Positions 42,187-50,717 of a DNA stretch of 64,000 nucleotides are shown piece by piece. The translations under genes were made by a program, and so were the position numbers. Below the pieces are notes generated by a model. That model searched no databases and had not been told where the DNA came from. It saw only the letters and a program-made list of their open reading frames with translations. Position 1 is the first letter of the stretch. Each line of letters starts with the position of its first letter. The stretch spans positions 5,952,001 through 6,016,000 of the forward strand of contig OY969418.1 in NCBI GenBank assembly GCA_963699175.1, in the 5' to 3' direction. This stretch comes from JACPYM01 sp963699175 (lineage in GTDB: Bacteria; Acidobacteriota; Blastocatellia; RBC074).

Positions 42187-44136
42187 TTACCCAACCGGCA
42201 CGACTTGCGTGAGCTGATCCAAACTCAGCGTCTTCGCGCCCTCAAAGCTCATCTCCGGACGCTGGTCAATGAAGGCACGATGCCAAAGTTCCAGCGTCAA
42301 CAAACCCCACAACTGGTGCGCGTGATCGCGGCGGCCAAGCTGATGCTCGGCAATCAGGCTGGCGACTGCGCGCGGGTTCAACAGGCCGCGCTCGCGCGTG
42401 CGCTGGTCGTTGAGCGTGTCCAGCAACAGGTCTTTCAGTTCCCGCTTGAACCATTGACGAAGCGGCACGCTGAAGCCCTTCTTCTGCCGGTGAATAATTT
42501 CGTCCGGCACGAGACCGGCGACTGCGCGTTTGAGAATATATTTGGTCTCCAGGCCGCGCAGCTTGAGCGAACCGGGAATCGTCTGCACGTATTCGATCAG
42601 CTTGTGATCGAGCAGCGGCGCGCGCGTCTCAATCGAATGCGCCATGCTCATCCGATCCACCTTCGTCAAAATATCGCCCGGCAAGTAGGTTTTGCTGTCG
42701 AGATAGAGTAGGTGATCCACGCGCTCCGGCGAGGCCGGCAAGTTGAACAAGCGGCGAAATTCGTTTGCCGAATTGTGATTCCGCAAAGTGCGCGCGGCCT
42801 TATCGTTCAATAAGCGCTGCTTCGCGCGCTCATCGAAAAACGACAAGCTGTCCACGTAGCGCGCCGCCGGATCGAGCGCGATGTTGCGCAGGAAGTTTTT
42901 GCCCGGCGTAATTGACGGCAGCGTTTGGCTCAAAGGCAAAAGCAGGTTGCGCCGCGCTGCTGCCGGCAAGTGCTCAAAGATTGCGCGCCGCTGGTAGGTT
43001 GCGTAGCGTTCGTAGCCCGCGAAGACCTCGTCGCCGCCATCGCCCGAAAGCACGACGGTGACGTGCTCGCGCGCCATCTTCGAGACGACGTAGGTCGGAA
43101 TGCTCGAAACATCGGCGAACGGCTCATCGTGATGCCAGACGATCTCTTCGACCAGGCGGCAGAGGTCGGGTGTGACGATGAACTCGTGATGGTCGGTGTT
43201 GAAATGTTTTGCGGTGAGGCGCGCGTATTCGAGTTCGTCATGGCTAGCTTCGGGAAAACCGATAGAAAAAGTCTTGACCGGTTGTTCCAGCGCGCGCGCC
43301 ATCATTGCCACAACGGTGCTCGAATCAATGCCGCCGGAGAGAAACGCGCCCAAAGGCACTTCACTCATCAGCCGGATGCGCACGGCTTCTTCCAACTCGT
43401 GCAACAGCCGCTCGATATATTCGCCCTCTGTGCGTGCTGGTTCTGCCTGTCCGCCGTAACTGAAATCCCAATAGCGGCGCGTGCTGACTTGGCCGTGCTG
43501 GAAACTCAGTGTGTGGCCGGGCAACAATTTGTGGACGCCGCGAAACGCCGTCTGTGATTCGGGCACGTAGCCAAACGAGAGGAAATCTGAGAGCGCCTCC
43601 AAATTGGCTTCACGCTTGAGCTGCGGATGCTGCAAGAGCGATTTGATCTCCGAGCCGAAGATCAGCGCATCGCCCACTTGCGCATAATGCAGCGGTTTTT
43701 TGCCTACGCGGTCGCGCGCCAGCAGCAACTTGCGCGCGCGCGCGTCCCAGATCGCAAAGCCGAACATGCCGCGCAGCTTTTCGACGCAACGGTCGCCCAG
43801 CTCTTCGTAGAGATGAACAATCGTTTCCGTATCGCTATTGGTGCGGAACTGATGGCCGCGTTTGAGCAAGTCGTCGCGCAATTCCCGGTAGTTGTAGATT
43901 TCACCGTTAAAGACGATCCAGACCGAGCCGTCCTCATTCGAGATCGGCTGGCGTCCGGTCGCCAGATCAATGATTGAAAGCCGGCGCATCCCGAGCGCCA
44001 CACACCCGTCCACATAAAATCCTTCATCATCCGGCCCGCGATGTGTGATCACATCACACATCCGCTGGATGAGTTCACGCCGTTCAATCGCAGACGAAGC
44101 CGCTACTGGCTCAATTATTCCTGCGATACCACACAT
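42187..44136 (-). CDS. asnB: AsnB-type glutamine amidotransferase (copy 2)
   Basis: The 649-aa protein has C2 (MCGIAG), THRGPDDEGFYVDG near 31, FNGEIYNYRELRDDLLKRGH near 74 and SDTETIVHLYEELG near 99 in the glutaminase domain. The synthetase domain shows AFLSGGIDSSTVVAMMARAL near 257 and VVLSGDGGDEVFAGYERYAT near 358. It is the same type as the copy at 31612 but differs along its length, so the two are old paralogues or were acquired separately. Two such enzymes are common in PEP-CTERM-type polysaccharide loci. It probably amidates a sugar or peptide component; true asparagine synthesis remains possible. Confidence 0.87.
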   Translation of the reverse strand: MCGIAGIIEPVAASSAIERRELIQRMCDVITHRGPDDEGFYVDGCVALGMRRLSIIDLATGRQPISNEDGSVWIVFNGEIYNYRELRDDLLKRGHQFRTNSDTETIVHLYEELGDRCVEKLRGMFGFAIWDARARKLLLARDRVGKKPLHYAQVGDALIFGSEIKSLLQHPQLKREANLEALSDFLSFGYVPESQTAFRGVHKLLPGHTLSFQHGQVSTRRYWDFSYGGQAEPARTEGEYIERLLHELEEAVRIRLMSEVPLGAFLSGGIDSSTVVAMMARALEQPVKTFSIGFPEASHDELEYARLTAKHFNTDHHEFIVTPDLCRLVEEIVWHHDEPFADVSSIPTYVVSKMAREHVTVVLSGDGGDEVFAGYERYATYQRRAIFEHLPAAARRNLLLPLSQTLPSITPGKNFLRNIALDPAARYVDSLSFFDERAKQRLLNDKAARTLRNHNSANEFRRLFNLPASPERVDHLLYLDSKTYLPGDILTKVDRMSMAHSIETRAPLLDHKLIEYVQTIPGSLKLRGLETKYILKRAVAGLVPDEIIHRQKKGFSVPLRQWFKRELKDLLLDTLNDQRTRERGLLNPRAVASLIAEHQLGRRDHAHQLWGLLTLELWHRAFIDQRPEMSFEGAKTLSLDQLTQVVPVG

Positions 44137-44325
44137 AAGTCCTCATTCGTGGGTCCGTTTTTTTTGGATAGTGCTAAAAATGTAAGGCCCAGTTCACCGC
44201 AGAGACGCAGAGAACACAGAGGCCTCGCAGCCTTCCTTTTTGCGCCCACCCGTTTTTGATTTATGAGTTGAGTAGGAGAGCGGGAGAGCAAGAAACACAA
44301 AGTCTCCATCTTTCCCACGCCCAAT
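44137..44325. repeat. Intergenic repeat-like region (CGCAGAG motifs)
   Basis: This 189-bp gap breaks the polysaccharide operon. It contains CACCGCAGAGACGCAGAGAA followed by CACAGAG, a short-period repeat of a kind seen in intergenic DNA of many environmental bacteria, and an octa-T run near 44160. No gene is supported. A promoter for the downstream half of the locus could lie here, but none is evident. Confidence 0.45.
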
Positions 44326-45522
44326 TCATGCCGTCTGCCGAGCATTCGCCTCGGCTGGCAGCTTGTTGTCGCGCACCGATTGCCAGACTACGCGCGACTC
44401 ACCGCGCATGTGTTTGATAAACGCGACGACGACAGCAGTGTTTGCTAGCAAAAAATAGTAAGGCAGCGAAAACGAGCCTAGCTTGATGCTCAGCTTGTCA
44501 CCGATCCAACCGACCAGCCCCAGTGCAAAAGCCGCCAGTTGCGCAAAAAACGTGATGCTGTAGATGAAGTGCTCGTGGAGCAGCATTGCATTGGCCGCTA
44601 AAGCCAGTAGCAAAAAGACCGGCACCAGATAGCGCAGCACCTTGTGCGAGATCATTTGGAAGGCGAACAGCCCGTGTTTTGGCAGACTCAACACCTCGCT
44701 GTAACGTTGCAATGCGCTGAAAGTCTGCTGCACCACCCGCACGCGCATGCGAAACTCGTCCTTGCCCTTTTTGTTTGTGTCTTCCACCGAGATTGCTCCA
44801 GGTTCGTAGACCGTGCGCAAGCCTTGCAGATGGATTTCGGTAGCGATCACGAAGTCGTCAATCATATCGTTGCCCAATCTCTGATGACAACTTCGGCGCA
44901 CGGCGTACAGACAGCCGCTCACGCCGATCAGCGAGCCGACCTCGCTCTCGTGCTGCTTAATCGTCTTCTCGTAACTCCAATAAGATTTGCAGCCATCACC
45001 TACGACGGTGGACGCAAGGTCGTGGTAGATCAATTGTCCGGCAACGCAGCCAACCGTCGGGTCGGCGAACGGGCGTACGATCTGGCGTACCACATCGGGC
45101 CGATACTTCGTCGTCGCGTCAGAGAAAAGCAGGATTTCGCCGTTCGTGGCTTTCACCGCCGCGTTCTGCGCGATGGTTTTGCCGAAATGTTGCTCCTGCC
45201 GATAGAGCTTGACGCCACGCGGGGCATAGCTCTTAACGATCTCGTCCGTGCGATCAGTAGAACAATCGGAGGCGACGACAATCTCCAACCGCTCGCGCGG
45301 ATAATCGAGCGCCAGCGCGTTTTCGAGCTTAGCCGTGATGTCGGTCTCTTCGTTATGCGCCGCGATAATCATCGAGACGCGCGGGAAGATAGTGGCCCGT
45401 TTGACGGGCAGGGCGTAGACGCGGCTCAAAACAAACATCAGCGCCGGGTAGCCGATGTAGCTGTAAAAGAGCAATGCTAGCGCCGTGAGGAAAACTATCT
45501 CTGCAAACAATGCCAAATTCAT
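44326..45522 (-). CDS. Membrane-bound family 2 glycosyltransferase
   Basis: The 398-aa protein has an N-terminal membrane span (about 5-27), then a GT-A domain: PRVSMIIAAHNEETDITAKL near 47, IVVASDCSTDRTDEIV near 81, and EILLFSDATTKYRPDVVRQI near 129, where the usual D-x-D reads D-A-T. LIGVSGCLYAVRRSCHQRLG near 198 and a MIDDFVIATEIHLQGL segment follow, giving the E/D-rich catalytic region. Three hydrophobic segments lie at the C-terminus (about 300-385). The layout is that of processive or lipid-acceptor GT2 enzymes. It follows the O-antigen-ligase gene by 18 bp and is probably cotranscribed. Confidence 0.85.
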   Translation of the reverse strand: MNLALFAEIVFLTALALLFYSYIGYPALMFVLSRVYALPVKRATIFPRVSMIIAAHNEETDITAKLENALALDYPRERLEIVVASDCSTDRTDEIVKSYAPRGVKLYRQEQHFGKTIAQNAAVKATNGEILLFSDATTKYRPDVVRQIVRPFADPTVGCVAGQLIYHDLASTVVGDGCKSYWSYEKTIKQHESEVGSLIGVSGCLYAVRRSCHQRLGNDMIDDFVIATEIHLQGLRTVYEPGAISVEDTNKKGKDEFRMRVRVVQQTFSALQRYSEVLSLPKHGLFAFQMISHKVLRYLVPVFLLLALAANAMLLHEHFIYSITFFAQLAAFALGLVGWIGDKLSIKLGSFSLPYYFLLANTAVVVAFIKHMRGESRVVWQSVRDNKLPAEANARQTA

Positions 45523-45540
45523 GTTTCATACTCCAGCTCC

Positions 45541-47106
45541 CTAGCCGCTCGTGGACGGGGGAGTCAATTGATGTTCGATAGCCGGAGTCGTGGGCAACTT
45601 CTCCAAATCGTTTTGGGGTGAAACCTCCTGCTCGAGTGCCGCGCTTTGGAAAGCGTGTCCGGGATGACGCGCTTTCCAAAGCGTTCCCCTGGCCTCATCT
45701 CCTACGTGGAACTCGGCCAGGTGTGCAGGGGCGATCACTTGTTCGCGGATCATCCGCTCCCGTTCGTAGATCAGCCGCAGACCGACGGCATAGGCTATTG
45801 GGTAGTAGACGAACCACTGATATTGAATAGAGCCAAAAAAACTGTTGGCGTAGTAAGCGACCAACGTCGCCTGTAGCCCTACGCTCAAGACGTAATTTTC
45901 AAAAGCGCGGCGGTCGCACGCGCCTAGCGTCTCGGCTTCAATTTGCCAGAGCGCTTTCAGCGGGTTGAAGATCAGCGCCAGATAGGCCAGCAATCCCATC
46001 AGCCCTAACTCTGCCGCGATCTCTAAGTATGAGTTGTGCGCGCGCCGCTCGTTGATGGATTGAATGTGGAACGTGCCCAGGCCGATGCCGGTGATGGGGT
46101 GGCGCGCTGCGATCAACAGGCCGCGTTTCAAAATATCGCGCCGTTCTTGTGCCGAACCGGTCGAATCGGAATCGGGTTTGACAATCGTCCACAAGCGGTC
46201 CCCCAAACCGCCTGGCATGCTCAGGAGGAGCACGCCTAACAGCATGCCTGCGGCGACATACGGAATCGCGCGATGCCGCCGCCGAAACTTCCAGAGCATT
46301 ACGCCCGCCACCGCCACCAATGCGAGAAAACCACCGCGCGAGAAGGTAATGAGCGTCGCCATCGAAAAGAGCACGATGCAGCAGGCATAGAGCACACGCG
46401 ACGGCCCACGACTTACGACCAGCAACACGACGGCCAGCGGCAGCAGCATGCCGAAGGTCGTCGCCAGATCGTTTGGGTTGCTGAACATCCCGCCGACCGT
46501 GCCTTCGATGCGCTGCGATTTCTCTGACAAATCTCCGGCTCTGAACTTCAAGATCGAGTCAAGCGCGATCCAGCCACCGCACAACACCGTCAGCCGCATC
46601 ATCCAATAGATGCGCGCGCGCGAATCGAGTGTGGCGACCAACAGGCCGAACATCAGCACGACCTTGATGTAAAGCTCGCTCAACTCGCGCCAGGTGTCTT
46701 CTTTGTTGATCGAGAACGGATAGAAAAGCACTGCCAGGCCCAGAATGACGAAGACCATCTTCAACTCGCGCTGCCACAGAAAGAGCTTTTCACCGCTGAT
46801 GGCTCGCGAGAAAAAGAAGATGGCCGGCGCCGCGACCGCAAAAATCTTGGCGAGCGGGATGGGGTATTCTTCAAAGAACTTCGGAAACAACTCGTTCGGA
46901 CGCAGGTAGAGCACCAGCGTGAAGCACCAGACGAAGATGAACGCCAGCAAATAGCTGCCCTGCTTCACGTCGAAATTCAGCAACTTCGCGCGCCGCAATG
47001 TACCGGCGAACCCCACTTCATTGTCGCGCCACGCCATCCCCTGCGGCTCCGGCTCGGCCCGGAACAGCGTAGCGGATTTTTTCGAGTTGAATAAAGCTCC
47101 TGCCAT
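45541..47106 (-). CDS. O-antigen ligase / Wzy-like polymerase
   Basis: The 521-aa integral membrane protein has about ten to twelve hydrophobic segments, starting LLAFIFVWCFTLVLYL near 53. The large periplasmic loop carries RRDILKRGLLIAARHPITGI near 335, then GIGLGTFHIQSINERRAHNS and YLEIAAELGLMGLLAYLAL, the conserved Wzy_C/O-antigen ligase pattern with H and N residues. It should polymerise or ligate the repeat units after flipping. The soluble tail after residue ~450 contains a segment encoded by an inverted repeat (45642-45683), about GTLWKARHPGHAFQS, that looks inserted. It lies 77 bp downstream of the flippase gene, with a long inverted repeat in the gap. Confidence 0.88.
   Translation of the reverse strand: MAGALFNSKKSATLFRAEPEPQGMAWRDNEVGFAGTLRRAKLLNFDVKQGSYLLAFIFVWCFTLVLYLRPNELFPKFFEEYPIPLAKIFAVAAPAIFFFSRAISGEKLFLWQRELKMVFVILGLAVLFYPFSINKEDTWRELSELYIKVVLMFGLLVATLDSRARIYWMMRLTVLCGGWIALDSILKFRAGDLSEKSQRIEGTVGGMFSNPNDLATTFGMLLPLAVVLLVVSRGPSRVLYACCIVLFSMATLITFSRGGFLALVAVAGVMLWKFRRRHRAIPYVAAGMLLGVLLLSMPGGLGDRLWTIVKPDSDSTGSAQERRDILKRGLLIAARHPITGIGLGTFHIQSINERRAHNSYLEIAAELGLMGLLAYLALIFNPLKALWQIEAETLGACDRRAFENYVLSVGLQATLVAYYANSFFGSIQYQWFVYYPIAYAVGLRLIYERERMIREQVIAPAHLAEFHVGDEARGTLWKARHPGHAFQSAALEQEVSPQNDLEKLPTTPAIEHQLTPPSTSG
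45642..45683. repeat. Inverted repeat inside the O-antigen ligase gene
   Basis: CGCTTTGGAAAGCG (45642-45655) and CGCTTTCCAAAGCG (45670-45683) form a perfect 14-bp inverted repeat with a 14-nt loop. It lies in frame in the 3' end of the ligase coding sequence, in a tail that is probably not conserved. Each arm is itself nearly palindromic. Confidence 0.75.
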
Positions 47107-47116
47107 TGTCTTTAGT

Positions 47117-47183
47117 GTTCAGAGTCCCGCCTTTAGGCGGTCTCGGTTTGGCAAGGTGACCGCCTAAAGGCGGGACTCTGAAC
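47117..47183. repeat. Long inverted repeat between flippase and ligase genes
   Basis: Two perfect 26-bp arms (47117-47142 and 47158-47183) are separated by 15 bp. The core is GAGTCCCGCCTTTAGGCGG, itself nearly palindromic. The element touches the flippase stop codon at 47183-47185 and lies ten bases before the ligase start. It is probably a dispersed repeat, though as RNA it would form a very stable hairpin. Confidence 0.85.
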
Positions 47184-48766
47184 TATGCCGCCGATGACAA
47201 CCTTAAACGTGCTCGCACGCCCGCAAACTTTCGCAACAATCCACGCAGCAATTCTTTCTCTCTGTCCGATACCGCGCCGCACGCAAACGCCAAGGGCAAG
47301 TACGCCAATCCAAAGACCACGCTGCCCAGGAGAAATGCGACTAGCGGCAGCAGTCCCGTCAGCAGTGGCTGCGCCAGATGGGTCAACAACGCCGCGCCTG
47401 CCGCAGCCAGAGCGATGCGCAACAGGGGCACGGCGAAATGCCAATCGCCGCGCGTCATACCTAGACGGCGTGCCAGCGTGCGCGTCGTCAACGTCACATC
47501 GAGTGCGCGCGCAATTACCAGAGCCAGCATCACACCCGGCAACCCGATGAACCGCATGCCCGCATAAAGCAGCAGCCAGGTCAGCGGCATCAGCCACAAG
47601 TAAAGCTTCACCCGATAAAACTTCAGGTCTTCAAACGCGCGCAGCACCGCGCCCGTCAGATTTATCAACAGCACCGTGTTCAACAGCGCGACGGCGAAGA
47701 TCGGCACGGCGGCCTCGAACTTGCTGGTGTACAGCCCAACGATCAACTCGCGGCGCAACACGAACATCAATGCGCAGGCTGGAATGAAACAGAATGCCAG
47801 CGTGCGCACCGCGCCCAACCAGGTCGCCACGATCGCCCGATAAGCGCCCACTTTTTCAAGCCGCGCAACCTCCGGAATCAGTATGGTGTCGGTCGCATCG
47901 AGCAACACAATCAACAACAGAAGCTGGAAACAGCCCGTCGAATAAATCCCGTAACCCGCCACGTCGAAATAGTGCATCACGAAATAGTTGTGCAGGTCGT
48001 ACTGCCAACTCAGCGCGAACGCGCCCAGACCGAAGGGCAGGGCATTGGCCAGTTGCGCGCGCAACAGCGCAACATCCACCGGCCACCAAAAGCGACCAAA
48101 GCGGCGATAGAGATAGACGAAGAAAACGCCGCAATGCACCAAGCCAAAGAGTAGCGCCGCCATGACCATCGTGCGAATATCGCCTTGCCAGACGGCGGCA
48201 AAGACCAACAGGGCCGTCTTCGCCAACTGCAGCAAGACGGCGATGACTGAAGCGCGCCGCACGTCATTGTCGGCAATCATCACGCTCTCAAATGCCGAGG
48301 CGATCAGCCAGAGCAGGATCGTCGCGCCCAGCAGTGGGATGACCGGCACCAGCCCGTCGTCGTTGAAAGCCTGCTTCACCCACGCCGGATGCAGCGCAAA
48401 CCAGATAGCCACTGCCGAACCGATGGCGGTGTAGAAAAGCACCGCGTTCCAGGCCACCTGCGGCTTTTTGTCCGGGTGGCGCGGAATGAAGTAATAGAGG
48501 CTGCCGCTGATTTGCAGCCCCAGCAGCGCGAGCGCCGTTTGCAGAATTTGAAACGCCTGTTTGTAAAGACCGAACTCAGCCGTGCTGAGCTTGCGCGCGA
48601 GAATGAATGGCAGCAGAAACGAGAGTGTCAGCGCCACCAGGCGGGCCGCCGACAGCCAAACCGTGCGTGCTGCAAAGCTGTCGCCTGCTTGAGCGGTTGG
48701 CTGCGTGGACGCGTCGTCCAACAACCTGTTTTCAATCGGGAGAACTGACTCGCTGTTTTGCTTCAT
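47183..48766 (-). CDS. Wzx-type polysaccharide flippase
   Basis: The 527-aa membrane protein has about fourteen hydrophobic segments, in the pattern of the MATE/MOP exporter superfamily (Polysacc_synt): LVALTLSFLLPFILARKLST near 43, FGLYKQAFQILQTALALLGL near 63, and paired helices through to FGLAYLPLAFACG near 495. It should flip the undecaprenyl-linked repeat unit across the inner membrane for polymerisation. The first residues are polar and probably cytoplasmic. ATG 48766 is chosen over the GTG directly before it. Its start lies four bases after the deacetylase stop, and its end abuts the 47117-47183 inverted repeat. Confidence 0.88.
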   Translation of the reverse strand: MKQNSESVLPIENRLLDDASTQPTAQAGDSFAARTVWLSAARLVALTLSFLLPFILARKLSTAEFGLYKQAFQILQTALALLGLQISGSLYYFIPRHPDKKPQVAWNAVLFYTAIGSAVAIWFALHPAWVKQAFNDDGLVPVIPLLGATILLWLIASAFESVMIADNDVRRASVIAVLLQLAKTALLVFAAVWQGDIRTMVMAALLFGLVHCGVFFVYLYRRFGRFWWPVDVALLRAQLANALPFGLGAFALSWQYDLHNYFVMHYFDVAGYGIYSTGCFQLLLLIVLLDATDTILIPEVARLEKVGAYRAIVATWLGAVRTLAFCFIPACALMFVLRRELIVGLYTSKFEAAVPIFAVALLNTVLLINLTGAVLRAFEDLKFYRVKLYLWLMPLTWLLLYAGMRFIGLPGVMLALVIARALDVTLTTRTLARRLGMTRGDWHFAVPLLRIALAAAGAALLTHLAQPLLTGLLPLVAFLLGSVVFGLAYLPLAFACGAVSDREKELLRGLLRKFAGVRARLRLSSAA

Positions 48767-48770
48767 CACT

Positions 48771-49844
48771 TCAAGCTTGGCGCACCGAGCTAGCCAGTTC
48801 TTTGGGTAAAGGGGGCGTCGCCGCAGTCAGCGGGTTTGGGGTAGGTGTGTCGAGCGAGCTGCGCAATTGCAGCTTCAACTGCTCGAAGCCGCTGGTGCTT
48901 TGCACAAAGTGCGCCAAATCGGGTTGCGGGCAGACGCGGCGCATCGCTAACAACGGCGTGTGCGTCGTGTTCATACCTAACACGTTGGTAACAGCGCAGC
49001 GATACCCGGCGTTGGCCGTGGCGCGTTGGACGCGCGCATCGCTGCGCCCGTTCGGATAGCAGAAGAGCGTCACCTGTCGTCCAAGCATTTCTTCGAGCCG
49101 CGCTCTGGAAGCAGTCAGTTCGTGGTGCAGATGATCATCATCCGCGACGTTGGGCAGAATCGGATGCGTCACCGTGTGCGAGCCAAGCTCGATTCCTTCC
49201 GCGTCCATCTCGCGCGCCTGTTGCCAATTGATCGCGCTGAATGCGGCAGGCGGCACAGACGGCAAGAGCACACCTAAGGAGGCGGCGATGCGTTTGATCG
49301 CTTCTTCTTTGTGTTCATTTGGAAGCGTCTTCAAGATGGTGTTGATCTTGTCGGCAGCGCGCAGGCGTGAGAGGGTGTCGCTTAAAGCCAGACGCAGCGT
49401 CCGTCCTTTGAGCACGGCCACCACTTCATCGGCGGGCGTGTGCAAGGTCAAGAAGCGCAGCTTGTCCGTCCAGAGCCAACCTTTGTAGTCAACAAAGTCG
49501 GTGATCAGGAAGAGCGTCGCCGGAATCCGGCGTTTCAACAGGAGCGGATAGGCGGTCTCGTAAAAATCGTAGTAGCCATCATCAATCGTGATGGCCGCTG
49601 TGCTCGGCGGCAACGTCTTGCCTGTGGCGATGCAATCGGCGATCTCGGACAACGGCAGAATGCGGTAATGCTCGGTCAGATACTCCAGATGTTCCGCAAA
49701 GGCTTCGACTGAGGTTTTGGCCTCTTCTTCAGTTTGACTGAAGCGGTGATAGGTCAGGATGAGTACTTTGGCGCGGTTCGCCAACCGGAAGGGGGCAAAC
49801 GCGCCAGTGACCCGCATTAAATTAAGCACGGTCTGTTTCAGCAT
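48771..49844 (-). CDS. Polysaccharide deacetylase (NodB family)
   Basis: The 357-aa protein has the NodB metal and catalytic motifs: TYHRFS near 31, TIDDGYYDFYETAYPLLLKR with D88 and D89, and LGSHTVTHPILP with metal histidines H223 and H227. LFCYPNGRSDARV lies near 265. A short hydrophobic N-terminus (about 5-20) may be a weak membrane signal, but no clear cleavage site is seen. Such enzymes in XrtA/PEP-CTERM-type loci remove N-acetyl groups from the polymer. It follows the XRE regulator gene after a 189-bp gap and leads into the flippase gene. Confidence 0.88.
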   Translation of the reverse strand: MLKQTVLNLMRVTGAFAPFRLANRAKVLILTYHRFSQTEEEAKTSVEAFAEHLEYLTEHYRILPLSEIADCIATGKTLPPSTAAITIDDGYYDFYETAYPLLLKRRIPATLFLITDFVDYKGWLWTDKLRFLTLHTPADEVVAVLKGRTLRLALSDTLSRLRAADKINTILKTLPNEHKEEAIKRIAASLGVLLPSVPPAAFSAINWQQAREMDAEGIELGSHTVTHPILPNVADDDHLHHELTASRARLEEMLGRQVTLFCYPNGRSDARVQRATANAGYRCAVTNVLGMNTTHTPLLAMRRVCPQPDLAHFVQSTSGFEQLKLQLRSSLDTPTPNPLTAATPPLPKELASSVRQA

Positions 49845-50033
49845 ATTTCTTCCAATCCCAACGTACGAAGGCGCAGGCTTAGAAAGTCATAGGGAAGCCT
49901 GGGGAAGTCACTGACGGCCAATACGACAGGCTGACTTCTCAAGACTTCCCTCGGCCTTTCGAAACCTTGCCGAATTTAAGTGAGTTGGCGCAGCCAACGT
50001 TACGTCGAAGGAAGACTTTTATGCTGTACTTTT
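49845..50033. other. 189-bp gap between XRE regulator and deacetylase genes
   Basis: No gene is supported. GGGAAGTC and GACTTCCC occur as a loose 8-bp inverted repeat with a long spacer. The gap may hold a promoter for the deacetylase-flippase segment. Confidence 0.4.
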
Positions 50034-50513
50034 TTATCTGGCAGCGTGTGCACTTTGCGCTAACTCTTTGCCATAGGCTTGCAGTACTAAGTCGTGCAAT
50101 TCCATGCGGTCAATCAGTGCCAGAATTTTTTCAGGTGGCACAGATAGCCCAACTGACAGACGTAGTACGCTCTCCAAACTCAGATTGGTAATGACCGAGT
50201 TCTGAATCTTAGAAAGCAGGCCTTGATCGAAACGGTACAGGCGGCAAAATTCCGATTGCCGCACACCCATCTCCGAGAGTCGCTCACGCACGAGTTGCGC
50301 GAGCGGGGTCACTTCATTGACTTTCTTGTGCGGTGTCCGCCAAGGCCCGCTGTGGGAGACGGACGCAGCGATTGGTGGCGCCGGACGAAAGTTTTGTGGG
50401 GTCGGTTGATTTACTGCATTCTGGGAGTTGTGCCGAGCTTCTTCATCACCTGCGCCTTCCCAACCACCTCGCTCACTCCCCCCGTTATTTAGGAGTAGTT
50501 CCGAGTTCTTCAT
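50034..50513 (-). CDS. XRE-type helix-turn-helix protein
   Basis: The 159-aa protein ends in a helix-turn-helix domain at about 70-140: LAQLVRERLSEMGVRQSEFC, RLYRFDQGLLSKIQNSVITN and LSLESVLRLSVGLSVPPEKI, the Cro/C1-type layout with Q and S at the recognition helix. The first ~65 residues are low-complexity (Gly, Asn, Pro rich) and may be disordered, or the true start could be further in. The DNA there has repeated GGAACT/GGAGTG motifs. It lies inside the polysaccharide locus, downstream of wza, and is the only regulator within it, so local control is likely. Confidence 0.75.
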   Translation of the reverse strand: MKNSELLLNNGGSERGGWEGAGDEEARHNSQNAVNQPTPQNFRPAPPIAASVSHSGPWRTPHKKVNEVTPLAQLVRERLSEMGVRQSEFCRLYRFDQGLLSKIQNSVITNLSLESVLRLSVGLSVPPEKILALIDRMELHDLVLQAYGKELAQSAHAAR

Positions 50514-50629
50514 TGTCGCTTAGCCTCTGTGGATTTTTGTTTTTATCTATGCACCGGAACTCAAAACACAAGCTCCAGCGAGCTTGCGTTTGAAACGATG
50601 ACAATTCTCTTTATGTTGATAGGGAGCTA

Positions 50630-50669
50630 AAGCTTGCGTTGCGACTAAATCAGTCACCAACGCAAGCTT
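50630..50669 (-). terminator. Hairpin downstream of wza, possible terminator
   Basis: AAGCTTGCGTTG (50630-50641) and CAACGCAAGCTT (50658-50669) are perfect complements. An inner GACT/AGTC pair extends the stem. Read on the minus strand after wza, the right arm ends in CTTTAGC, a weak T-run. A third copy of AGCTTGCGTT is at 50581-50590. It may terminate or attenuate the first operon segment, or be a binding site for the XRE protein. Confidence 0.5.
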
Positions 50670-50717
50670 GGGGGAGTTTGTCAGGAGCTTAGTTTACTCA
50701 GGGGATGAAAGCCGCTC

